From NCBI GenBank assembly GCA_963643985.1, contig CAVINP010000063.1, forward strand, positions 1 through 11,583: a stretch of 11,583 bases of DNA. The letters are read 5' to 3'. This stretch comes from SFTH01 sp963643985 (lineage in GTDB: Bacteria; Bacillota; Clostridia; Christensenellales; Aristaeellaceae). Positions 5,661-11,583 of this stretch are shown here, piece by piece. A program made the position numbers and the translations under genes. Each line of letters starts with the position of its first letter. Positions within the stretch are counted from its first letter, which is position 1. Below the pieces are notes generated by a model. The model was given only the letters and a program-made list of their open reading frames with translations. It did no database searches and was not told the origin of the DNA.

Positions 5661-8456
5661 ATGGCACGACACCCGGCAACCGGCTTAAGAAACCTTCTGT
5701 GCGTGTTTTTGTGCGTCCTGCTTGTACTGTCCGCCCCGGCTCTTGCGGCAGAGCACGAAGACAAGACCGTCCGCGTCGGCTGGTTTATCAGCGCTTCCTT
5801 TCAGGAGGGCGGCGAAGGCGAGGCCAAGAGCGGCTACTGCTATGACTATTTGAGAAAGATCGCGGACTACAGCTCCTGGGACTACGAATACGTCTACGGC
5901 GACTGGTCGGATCTGTACGACATGCTCTGCAGCGGTGAGATCGACATCATGGCCGCCATGTCGTATTCCGAGGAGCGCGCCGGCCTCATGCTCTTTCCGG
6001 AGAGCTCCATGGGCGAGGATCGCTATTACCTCTACAAGCGCTCGGACGATGACTCCGTCGACGCAGACGATCTTACGTCCTTTAACGGCAAGCGGATCGG
6101 CCTGATCTCGGGCAACCGCCTGGCCACGTTCACCGAAAACTGGCTCTCGAGCAACGGCATAGAGGCAAGCGTTGTATACTACAGCAACTTTGCGGAAATG
6201 GATGCTGACCTCAGGCAGGGCAGTATCGATCTGGCGCCCAGCACCTTTGAGCGCAGTCTGAATGTGACATGGATCACTTCGGTCGCAAGCCTCGGCAAGG
6301 AGCCCTATTATCTGGCCGTCAGCAGGCAGCGCCCCGACCTGCTGGCCGAGCTCAACGAGGCCGTCTCGCTGATGAACGCCGTCGATCCCTATGTATTGCA
6401 GACGCTGCAATACAAAAACTTCAATACATCCCAGGTGAGCAAGGCGCTCACGGACGCGGAAGCGGACTGGCTCGCGGAACATCCCGTGATCCGGGTCGGC
6501 TATATGGAAAACTACCTGCCGTATTCCGCAACCGGTGACGACGGACAGGCCTGCGGCATCGTGACGGACGTGATCGCCGCGGCGCTCGAAGCGCTGGATC
6601 TTGATACGATGCCGGAAGTGCGGTTCGTGGCCTGCAAGGGCTATCAGGACATCGTGGCCGCGCTCGGGTCGGGCGAGATTGACTACGGCTTCCCCGTGGA
6701 CAGTGACCAGTGGCGGCTGGAACAGGGCGGTCTCAGCGCCTCTACCGAAGTCATTTCCGATCGCGGCGCACTCTTTTACAAGACCGTCTGCGAAAAGGAA
6801 GATATCAGGCGACTGTCCGTCAATGAGAGCAACGTCCTTCAAAAGGACTACACCGCATGCACCTATCCGGACGCCGAAATCGTGTACTATCCGACCATCG
6901 GCGATTGTCTGGACGCCGTGCTGAGCGGCGAGGTCGACGGCACGATCATGGACACGCTGCGCGTGCAGTTTGTCACGGACCGGTCGGGCTATGACAGCCT
7001 GTCATATGTGCAGCTGGCCGAGGGCACGGGCAAGTGCTTCGGCGTCAAACACGGCAACACGCAGGCGCTGACCATCATCAACCGCGGGCTCAAGCTCCTG
7101 GGTTCGTCCTACGGCTACGACTGTACCTATAAATACGTGGATCAGATCAGCACCTACGGCGCACGAGACTTCATTCTGGATCACCTGCACGTGATCGCAT
7201 TTTCGCTGGTGTGCATTGCCGTTATCATCGTCGCGCTGCTGATGCTCTACATCCGAAAGCAGCGCAAGGAACTGGCAGTGAAGGAAGTGCTCAAGCGCAA
7301 AGCGGAATCCGCCAATACCTCCAAGAGCGCGTTCCTGTTCAGCATGTCGCACGACATACGCACGCCGATGAACGCCGTACTGGGCTTCAACGAGCTGATG
7401 CTGCAAAACATCGACAAGCCCGACAAGCTGCGGGACTACATTGACAAGATCAGGGTCTCCGGCGAATACCTGCTGGGGCTGATCAACAACGTGCTGGAGG
7501 TCGCCAGAATCGACAGCGGACGCGAGACGCTCAGCGATGATTTTGCCGATCTCAGGGACGAGAGCTACTGCACCGTGTTTGAAAACGATGTCCGCAAAAA
7601 GCATCTCAACTTTGTGCGGGAGATCAACATCGAGCACCGCTACGTGCTGGCCGACGCGCAGAAGATACGCGAGATACTTCTGAACATCATCTCCAACGCC
7701 ATCAAGTACACGCCCGACGGCGGCACGATACGCCTGAGCCTGACGGAACAGCCCTCGGGCACGCCGCTCTACGGCGAATACGTCTGCGAAATCTCCGACA
7801 CCGGCATCGGCATGACGGAAGAATTCCAGACGCACGTATTTGACACCTTTTCCAGAGAACGGAACACCACCCAGAGCGGGGTCATGGGCACGGGGCTGGG
7901 CATGGCCATCGTCAAGAGGCTGACGGAGCTGATGGGCGGCACGATCACAGTCAAAAGCAAGCCCGGCGAAGGCACGACGTTTACGGTCTGCATGCGCCTG
8001 AAGCTTGTGGCCAATCCCGAAAAATTCCTGAAAGAGGCCAAAAAGGCCGAGCAACTCGGCGAAAAGCAGAACATGGACGGCAAGCGCATACTGCTTGCAG
8101 AGGACAACGAGCTCAACGCCGAGATTGCGACGGCGCTGCTGGAGCGCCTCGGCGCAAAGGTCGAGGTGGCCGCGGACGGCATCATTTGCATCGACATGCT
8201 GCAAAACCACGAGGCCGGGTATTATGATCTGATCCTCATGGACATACAGATGCCGAACCTGGACGGCTACGGGGCGACCCGAAAGATACGCGCACTTGCG
8301 AATCACGCCAAGGCCGAGATCCCCATCGTCGCCATGACGGCCAACGCCTTTGACGAGGATCGGCGGGCTGCCTTCGATGCGGGCATGGACGGCCACATCG
8401 CAAAGCCCATCGATATCAACAGGCTGACCAGACTGTTCGGGGAGCTGAAGATATAA
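5661..8456 (+). CDS. Hybrid sensor histidine kinase with two periplasmic-type solute-binding domains
   Basis: A 931-residue membrane sensor. Residues 1-29 form a signal peptide (LLCVFLCVLLVLSAPALA). Two solute-binding (SBP_bac_3, Venus-flytrap) domains follow outside the membrane, about 34-258 and 272-492. One transmembrane helix (about 507-530) leads to a dimerisation domain with phosphoacceptor H564 in SMSHDIRTPMN, then an ATPase domain: N box SNAIKY (N679), DTGIGM (D713), GTGLGMAIV (743 on). A C-terminal receiver has acidic E814/D815, phosphoacceptor D861 in LMDIQMP and K915 in IAKPID. The receptor layout recalls EvgS/BvgS sensors, but no PAS domain precedes the kinase and no Hpt domain follows the receiver. 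The ligand is probably an amino acid or similar small solute, from the domain family only. AAGGAG lies nine bases upstream. No separate response regulator is in the window. Confidence 0.93.
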   Translation: MARHPATGLRNLLCVFLCVLLVLSAPALAAEHEDKTVRVGWFISASFQEGGEGEAKSGYCYDYLRKIADYSSWDYEYVYGDWSDLYDMLCSGEIDIMAAMSYSEERAGLMLFPESSMGEDRYYLYKRSDDDSVDADDLTSFNGKRIGLISGNRLATFTENWLSSNGIEASVVYYSNFAEMDADLRQGSIDLAPSTFERSLNVTWITSVASLGKEPYYLAVSRQRPDLLAELNEAVSLMNAVDPYVLQTLQYKNFNTSQVSKALTDAEADWLAEHPVIRVGYMENYLPYSATGDDGQACGIVTDVIAAALEALDLDTMPEVRFVACKGYQDIVAALGSGEIDYGFPVDSDQWRLEQGGLSASTEVISDRGALFYKTVCEKEDIRRLSVNESNVLQKDYTACTYPDAEIVYYPTIGDCLDAVLSGEVDGTIMDTLRVQFVTDRSGYDSLSYVQLAEGTGKCFGVKHGNTQALTIINRGLKLLGSSYGYDCTYKYVDQISTYGARDFILDHLHVIAFSLVCIAVIIVALLMLYIRKQRKELAVKEVLKRKAESANTSKSAFLFSMSHDIRTPMNAVLGFNELMLQNIDKPDKLRDYIDKIRVSGEYLLGLINNVLEVARIDSGRETLSDDFADLRDESYCTVFENDVRKKHLNFVREINIEHRYVLADAQKIREILLNIISNAIKYTPDGGTIRLSLTEQPSGTPLYGEYVCEISDTGIGMTEEFQTHVFDTFSRERNTTQSGVMGTGLGMAIVKRLTELMGGTITVKSKPGEGTTFTVCMRLKLVANPEKFLKEAKKAEQLGEKQNMDGKRILLAEDNELNAEIATALLERLGAKVEVAADGIICIDMLQNHEAGYYDLILMDIQMPNLDGYGATRKIRALANHAKAEIPIVAMTANAFDEDRRAAFDAGMDGHIAKPIDINRLTRLFGELKI

Positions 8457-8493
8457 AACATGCGCCGATGCCGCAATGGCATCGGCGCATGTT
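8457..8493. terminator. Perfect 16-bp hairpin between the kinase gene and asnA
   Basis: AACATGCGCCGATGCC, loop GCAAT, GGCATCGGCGCATGTT, starting directly after the kinase TAA. On the plus strand only two T follow the stem; on the minus strand the stem is followed by a T-rich TTTTAT. It may thus work better as the terminator for the convergent asnA transcript, which would first cross element B2, or as a 3' end stabiliser for the kinase mRNA. Confidence 0.65.
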
Positions 8494-8524
8494 AATGCCG
8501 GTCAGGGAACGAAACCCGTGTCGG

Positions 8525-8545
8525 GACAATCGGTCCGATTGTTTT
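8525..8545 (+). terminator. Short hairpin with T-run, possible second terminator
   Basis: ACAATC-GGTCC-GATTGT followed by TTT, about 70 bases after the kinase stop. The stem is short and the T-run is followed by A residues, so this is a weak call. The preceding GGAACGAAACCC (8507-8518) is a piece of the repeat found at 5525-5538. Confidence 0.3.
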
Positions 8546-8558
8546 AAAAACGCAGTAC

Positions 8559-8723
8559 TAGGGATACACTGATTAAATGAGGTGGTAAGCTGAGCAGTGA
8601 ATTTCGTCCCATATACAATTGCAAAAATCGAAGGTTTACTGGAGGTAAATCGAGATTTTTGCAAGAAGTAGATGGGCGAAAGGCACGCTCAGATTCGCCG
8701 CCGAATTAATCAGGGGATCCCTA
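8559..8723 (+). mobile_element. TA-flanked palindromic (MITE-like) element B, copy B2
   Basis: A 161-base body (8561-8721) lies between TA at 8559-8560 and 8722-8723; both ends read CTAG. It has the same terminal inverted repeats as B1 and differs from it mainly in three short stretches. Two of these are opposite each other in the hairpin: CCCAT 8608-8612 pairs with 8672-8676 and TAC 8614-8616 with 8668-8670, replacing the different pairs of B1. The apex GGTTTACTGGAGGTAAATC is unchanged. The copy sits in the convergent gap between the kinase gene and asnA, with its right end 29 bases from the asnA stop. Confidence 0.8.
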
Positions 8724-8752
8724 GGCACCGGTATCCGGCATCTTCCCACTGC

Positions 8753-9763
8753 TCACAGCAGCAGTATTCCCGCCTTTTCGCACTTTTCGCGGGTTTCCTT
8801 ATCCCAGATGCTGGACTGCACCTCGCCGATGTGAGCGCAGCCGATCATCAGCATGCACAGTCTGCTCTGGCCGATGCCGCCGCCGATGGTAAGCGGCAGT
8901 TCGTCGTTCAGGAGCATTTTATGGAAGGGCAGGTTGGCGCGCTCCTCGCAGCCGGCCAGCTTGAGCTGGCGCATGAGGGATTCCGCGTCCACGCGCACGC
9001 CCATGCTGGAGATCTCGAATGCGCGGCCCAGCACATCGTTCCAGAAGAGTATATCGCCGTTGAGCGCCCAGTCGTCATAGTCGGGGGCGCGGCCGTCGTG
9101 CGGCTTGCCCGAGTGCAGTTTGCCGCCGATCTGCATGATCAGCGCGGTCTTGTGATCCTCGAGATACTTGTTTTCGCGCTCGCTGCCGCCGGGGATGTCG
9201 GGATAGAGATCCTCCAGCTCCTGCGTGGTGATGGCGCTCATCTCGCGGCAGAGCTGCGTGCGGATGCCGGAGTATTCGCGGTTGAGGCGCCGGCTGACGT
9301 CACAGATGCAGTCGACGATCTCCTGCGCGATGCGCTTCAGAGTATCGAGTGTGCGATCCTCGCGGCGGATGACCTTTTCCCAGTCCCACTGGTCGACGTA
9401 GACCGAGTGCAGATTGTCCAGAGACTCGTCGCGGCGGATGGCGTTCATGTCGGTGTAGATGCCCTTGCCCACGCGGAAATCGTATCTCTTTAAGGCATAG
9501 CGCTTCCACTTGGCCAGAGAGTGTACGACCTGACCTTCCTCGCCCACGGCGGGCACGTCAAAGGAGACGGGGCGCTCGTAGCCGTTGAGGTTGTCGTTGA
9601 GGCCGGAGGCTTCCGTGACGAACAGCGGCGCGGACACGCGGCGCAGATTCAGCGCGTAGGCCAGCTCCTTCTGAAAGTTGTGCTTGATGAATTCGATGGC
9701 GACCTGCATGTCGTATACGTTCAGCGGCGATTTGTATCCCTGCGGAATGATGATGCTGTTCAT
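8753..9763 (-). CDS. asnA: Aspartate--ammonia ligase (asparagine synthetase A)
   Basis: A 336-residue cytosolic enzyme that makes asparagine from aspartate, ammonia and ATP via aspartyl-AMP. The fold is related to class II aspartyl-tRNA synthetase. Family blocks are clear: IIIPQGYKSPL at the start, RVSAPLFVTEASGLNDNLNG, VVHSLAKWKRYAL, GIYTDMNAIRRDE, SVYVDQWDWEKVI, ITTQELEDLYPDI, GDILFWNDVLGRAFEISSMG, and the motif-3-like GGGIGQSRLCML (294-305, R301) that holds ATP. The length is normal. GGAGG lies six bases before the ATG. It is transcribed divergently from gdhA, another ammonia-consuming enzyme, and has its own promoter at 9836-9864. Confidence 0.96.
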   Translation of the reverse strand: MNSIIIPQGYKSPLNVYDMQVAIEFIKHNFQKELAYALNLRRVSAPLFVTEASGLNDNLNGYERPVSFDVPAVGEEGQVVHSLAKWKRYALKRYDFRVGKGIYTDMNAIRRDESLDNLHSVYVDQWDWEKVIRREDRTLDTLKRIAQEIVDCICDVSRRLNREYSGIRTQLCREMSAITTQELEDLYPDIPGGSERENKYLEDHKTALIMQIGGKLHSGKPHDGRAPDYDDWALNGDILFWNDVLGRAFEISSMGVRVDAESLMRQLKLAGCEERANLPFHKMLLNDELPLTIGGGIGQSRLCMLMIGCAHIGEVQSSIWDKETREKCEKAGILLL

Positions 9764-9776
9764 TTTGTACCTCCGT

Positions 9777-9835
9777 GTTCAGTTGCCGGCAACCGGTGAC
9801 CTCTATTCCCTGATCCCCGGTTTCCGATGACTGAC
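9777..9835. repeat. Degenerate repeat words in the asnA leader
   Basis: Between the asnA -10 and ribosome binding site lie AGTTGCCGGCAACCGGTGAC, with the perfect palindrome GTTGCCGGCAAC, and TCCCTGATCCC (9807-9817, the inverse of GGGATCAGGGA). A CACCGGTAACTGAA relative is found after gdhA at 11461-11474. They would form most of a roughly 65-base 5' UTR. Confidence 0.45.
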
Positions 9836-9864
9836 ATTATATTCCAATGCAATGCATTTTTCAA
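9836..9864 (-). promoter_or_regulatory. asnA promoter
   Basis: On the minus strand TTGAAA (9859-9864), a 17-base spacer and consensus TATAAT (9836-9841). Strong match; it gives a leader of about 65 bases, too short for a T-box. Confidence 0.75.
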
Positions 9865-9887
9865 GTCCCGCGAATGATAATTTGCAT
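9861..9887 (-). other. Eight-codon ORF with a strong ribosome binding site upstream of asnA
   Basis: On the minus strand GGAGG, seven bases, then ATG and codons for MQIIIRGT and TGA. It overlaps the -35 of the asnA promoter, so it would only be translated from a transcript starting further upstream; TATAAA near 9930 is a weak candidate. It contains no Asn codons, which speaks against a classical attenuation peptide. It may be chance. Confidence 0.25.
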
Positions 9888-9960
9888 AAGATAAACCTCC
9901 AAAGCTGCAATATTGCATGTTAAATCATGCTTTATACAATTAAATGGATTATTTATCCAA
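9888..9960. promoter_or_regulatory. AT-rich asnA-gdhA spacer with several dyads
   Basis: Holds the perfect 12-base palindrome TGCAATATTGCA (9906-9917), the overlapping hairpin GCATG-ttaaat-CATGC (9915-9929) and the dyad TGGAT-tattt-ATCCA (9945-9959). These lie between the two divergent promoters and are possible regulator sites. No full GlnR/TnrA-type box was found. Confidence 0.35.
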
Positions 9961-9980
9961 AAGATTTTGCAATTTGACAG

Positions 9981-10020
9981 TTTACAATATTCAGTTTTCG
10001 CGCTATACTGGTAGCGAAAA
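9981..10020 (+). promoter_or_regulatory. gdhA promoter with a dyad over the -10
   Basis: TTTACA (9981-9986), a 17-base spacer and TATACT (10004-10009). The -10 is framed by TTTTCGC (9995-10001) and its complement GCGAAAA (10014-10020), with inner arms CGCTA (10001-10005) and TAGCG (10012-10016). A TTGACA at 9974-9979 also fits the -35 consensus but has no matching -10 at the right distance. Confidence 0.65.
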
Positions 10021-10043
10021 TTCATCGCGGGAGGGAAAAACCA

Positions 10044-11390
10044 ATGAGCCTGAAGAATGAATATCTGATTAATCTGATGAACACCGTCGAAAAGCGCAAT
10101 GCCAACGACAAGCAGTTCCTGATCACCGTAAAGAGCGTGCTCGAATCCATCGAGCCCGTGGTGGAAGCACATCCCGAATACGTCAAGGCCGGCGTGCTGG
10201 ACATGTTCGTGGAGCCCGAGCGCGTGATCACCTTCCGCGTACCGTGGGTGGACGACAAGGGTCAGGTGCAGGTCAACCGCGGCTATCGCGTGCAAAGCAA
10301 CAGCGCCATCGGCCCGTACAAGGGTGGCCTGCGCCTGCATCCCTCTGTCACGCTGGACACCGTGAAGTTCCTGGCGTTCGAGCAGACGCTGAAGAATTCC
10401 CTGACGGGTCTGCCGATCGGCGGCGGCAAGGGCGGCAGCGACTTTGATCCCAAGGGCAAGAGCGACATGGAAGTGATGCGCTTCTGCCAGAGCTTCATGT
10501 CTGAGCTGTATCGCCACATCGGCCCCGACTGCGACGTGCCCGCAGGCGATATCGGCGTGGGCGCACGCGAGATCGGCTATCTCTACGGCCAGTACAAGAA
10601 GCTGACCGGCCAGTACTGCGGCGTGCTCACCGGCAAGGGCATCAGCTACGGCGGTTCTCTGGCCCGCAAGGAAGCGACCGGTTTCGGCCTGTGCTACTTC
10701 ACCCAGGAAATGCTCAAAGCCAACGGCCAGAGCTTCGAGGGCAAGACGGTCGTCGTCTCCGGCAGCGGCAACGTCGCCATCTATGCCTGTGAAAAGGCGA
10801 CCACGCTCGGCGGCAAGGTCGTGGCCATGTCCGACTCCAACGGCTATATCTACGATGCCAACGGCGTGGATCTGCCCGCCATCAAGCTGATCAAGGAAGT
10901 GCAGCGCGGCCGCATCCGCGAGTACATCAAGGATCATCCCACCGCGGAATATCACGAGGGCTGCGCGGGCATCTGGGGCATCAGGTGCGACATCGCCCTG
11001 CCCTGCGCCACTCAGAATGAGCTGAGCCTCGAGTCCGCACAGAAGCTGATCGCCAACGGCTGCATCTGCGTCTCCGAAGGCGCCAACATGCCCTGCACGA
11101 TGGACGCTATCGATGCCATCGTCTCCGCAGGCCTGATGTTCGGCCCCGCCAAGGCGGCCAATGCGGGTGGCGTCGCCACCTCCGCACTGGAGATGAGCCA
11201 GAACTCCATGCGCTATTCCTGGACCTTCGAAGAGGTCGATGCCAAGCTCAAGCAGATCATGGTCGGCATCTACAACAATGTCGCCGCAGCTGCCAAGGAG
11301 TACGGCTTCGCCAACAACTTCGAGAAGGCCGCCAACGTCGCGGGCTTCATGAAGGTCGCCGACGCCATGTACGCCCAGGGCGTGGTGTGA
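10044..11390 (+). CDS. gdhA: Glutamate dehydrogenase, probably NADP-dependent
   Basis: A 448-residue hexameric-type (about 450 residue, GdhA class) glutamate dehydrogenase. It interconverts 2-oxoglutarate plus ammonia and glutamate in the cytosol, usually in the assimilatory direction for this class. Substrate-binding GPYKGGLRLHP has K93; catalytic LPIGGGKGGSDFDPKGKSD has K129; VPAGDIGVG has D169. The Rossmann fingerprint GSGNVA is at 240-245, and the second strand ends in MSDSNG rather than an acidic-only NAD signature, which is why I favour NADP. C-terminal SEGANMPCT and GPAKAANAGGV blocks are intact. GGAGG lies nine bases before the ATG. It diverges from asnA, so both genes draw on ammonia; a strong terminator follows. 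Confidence 0.96.
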   Translation: MSLKNEYLINLMNTVEKRNANDKQFLITVKSVLESIEPVVEAHPEYVKAGVLDMFVEPERVITFRVPWVDDKGQVQVNRGYRVQSNSAIGPYKGGLRLHPSVTLDTVKFLAFEQTLKNSLTGLPIGGGKGGSDFDPKGKSDMEVMRFCQSFMSELYRHIGPDCDVPAGDIGVGAREIGYLYGQYKKLTGQYCGVLTGKGISYGGSLARKEATGFGLCYFTQEMLKANGQSFEGKTVVVSGSGNVAIYACEKATTLGGKVVAMSDSNGYIYDANGVDLPAIKLIKEVQRGRIREYIKDHPTAEYHEGCAGIWGIRCDIALPCATQNELSLESAQKLIANGCICVSEGANMPCTMDAIDAIVSAGLMFGPAKAANAGGVATSALEMSQNSMRYSWTFEEVDAKLKQIMVGIYNNVAAAAKEYGFANNFEKAANVAGFMKVADAMYAQGVV

Positions 11391-11399
11391 TGCGGAGAA

Positions 11400-11480
11400 A
11401 CGGATAGTGATCAGTGGTCAGTTGAATGGTGAGGGGAACCCAAAGCACTGTTTGACCGGTCACCGGTAACTGAATCCGAC
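11400..11480. repeat. Degenerate repeat words in the gdhA 3' UTR
   Basis: Contains GATCAGTGGTCAGTTGAATG (11408-11427) and CGGTCACCGGTAACTGAATC (11457-11476). These match, partly inverted, words at 914-935, 957-977, 2892-2921 and 9781-9800. They lie before the terminator and so would be transcribed. Confidence 0.45.
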
Positions 11481-11487
11481 AGACAAC

Positions 11488-11518
11488 AAAACCCCCGGCC
11501 AAATCGGCCGGGGGTTTT
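11488..11518 (+). terminator. Strong terminator after gdhA, probably bidirectional
   Basis: AAAACCCCCGGCC, loop AAATC, GGCCGGGGGTTTT: a perfect 13-base arm with A-run and T-run, so it can end transcripts from both sides. A minus-strand reading frame ends just beyond it. Confidence 0.93.
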
Positions 11519-11530
11519 AAAATTGTTATG

Positions 11531-11583
11531 TCAGATTTCCACACCGTCGATGGTCACGGCCACGCGGTAGTAGTTGCAGGCGT
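11531..11583 (-). CDS. C-terminal end of an unidentified protein (cut by window edge)
   Basis: On the minus strand the frame ending in TGA at 11531-11533 reads ACNYYRVAVTIDGVEI. Its stop lies 13 bases from the bidirectional-looking terminator, as expected for a convergent gene sharing it. Sixteen residues are too few to name a family. Confidence 0.45.
   Translation of the reverse strand, partial: ACNYYRVAVTIDGVEI

Noticed and set aside
5685..8396. Long minus-strand reading frames opposite the kinase gene (385 and 464 codons)
   Set aside because: They are antisense to an intact protein with clear domains, have no family resemblance, and such open frames are common in GC-rich genes.
9764..9980. 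T-box riboswitch upstream of asnA
   Set aside because: No T-box sequence or specifier stem was recognised, and the best promoter leaves only about 65 bases of leader.

Overview
The window looks like chromosome of a GC-rich Gram-positive bacterium of the Bacillota, probably a Clostridia-type gut lineage. This rests on strong GGAGG ribosome binding sites, a clostridial-style MurG, an LCP envelope protein, an ammonia-dependent AsnA beside a glutamate dehydrogenase, a solute-binding-domain hybrid kinase, and intergenic repeats of a style I remember from gut Clostridia (not verified by search). I cannot name a genus.

Layout: 1-215 holds two abutting palindromic elements (A1, B1). On the minus strand dnaX (997-2574) is followed by a divergent radC-like gene (213-896) whose stop codon lies in the end of B1. 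A leader region (2575-2940) with a second A element precedes murG (2941-4005), followed by an LCP family gene (4188-5087) with its own promoter and terminator. Positions 5140-5575 are a block of nested repeats. A 931-residue hybrid sensor kinase (5661-8456) with its own promoter comes next. A hairpin and element B2 separate it from the convergent asnA (8753-9763, minus). asnA is divergent from gdhA (10044-11390, plus), and the gap between them carries a good promoter for each. A strong bidirectional-looking terminator ends gdhA and also faces the 3' end of a minus-strand gene that runs off the window.

Functional themes: DNA replication (dnaX), envelope building (MurG makes lipid II, LCP proteins attach polymers to peptidoglycan), sensing of small extracellular ligands (hybrid kinase without a visible partner), and ammonia assimilation (AsnA, Gdh).

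The most interesting signal is non-coding. Two families of about 160 bp elements (A and B) have different terminal inverted repeats and different arms, but both are flanked by TA, fold along their full length into one long hairpin, and carry the same apex sequence (24 nt identical between A2 and B1) with a Shine-Dalgarno-like loop. The two B copies differ in both arms at matching positions, and at four base pairs the change is compensatory. Shorter dispersed words (GGGATCAGGGA; CAGTGGTCAGTG-like) fill most of the other gaps, often inside predicted UTRs.
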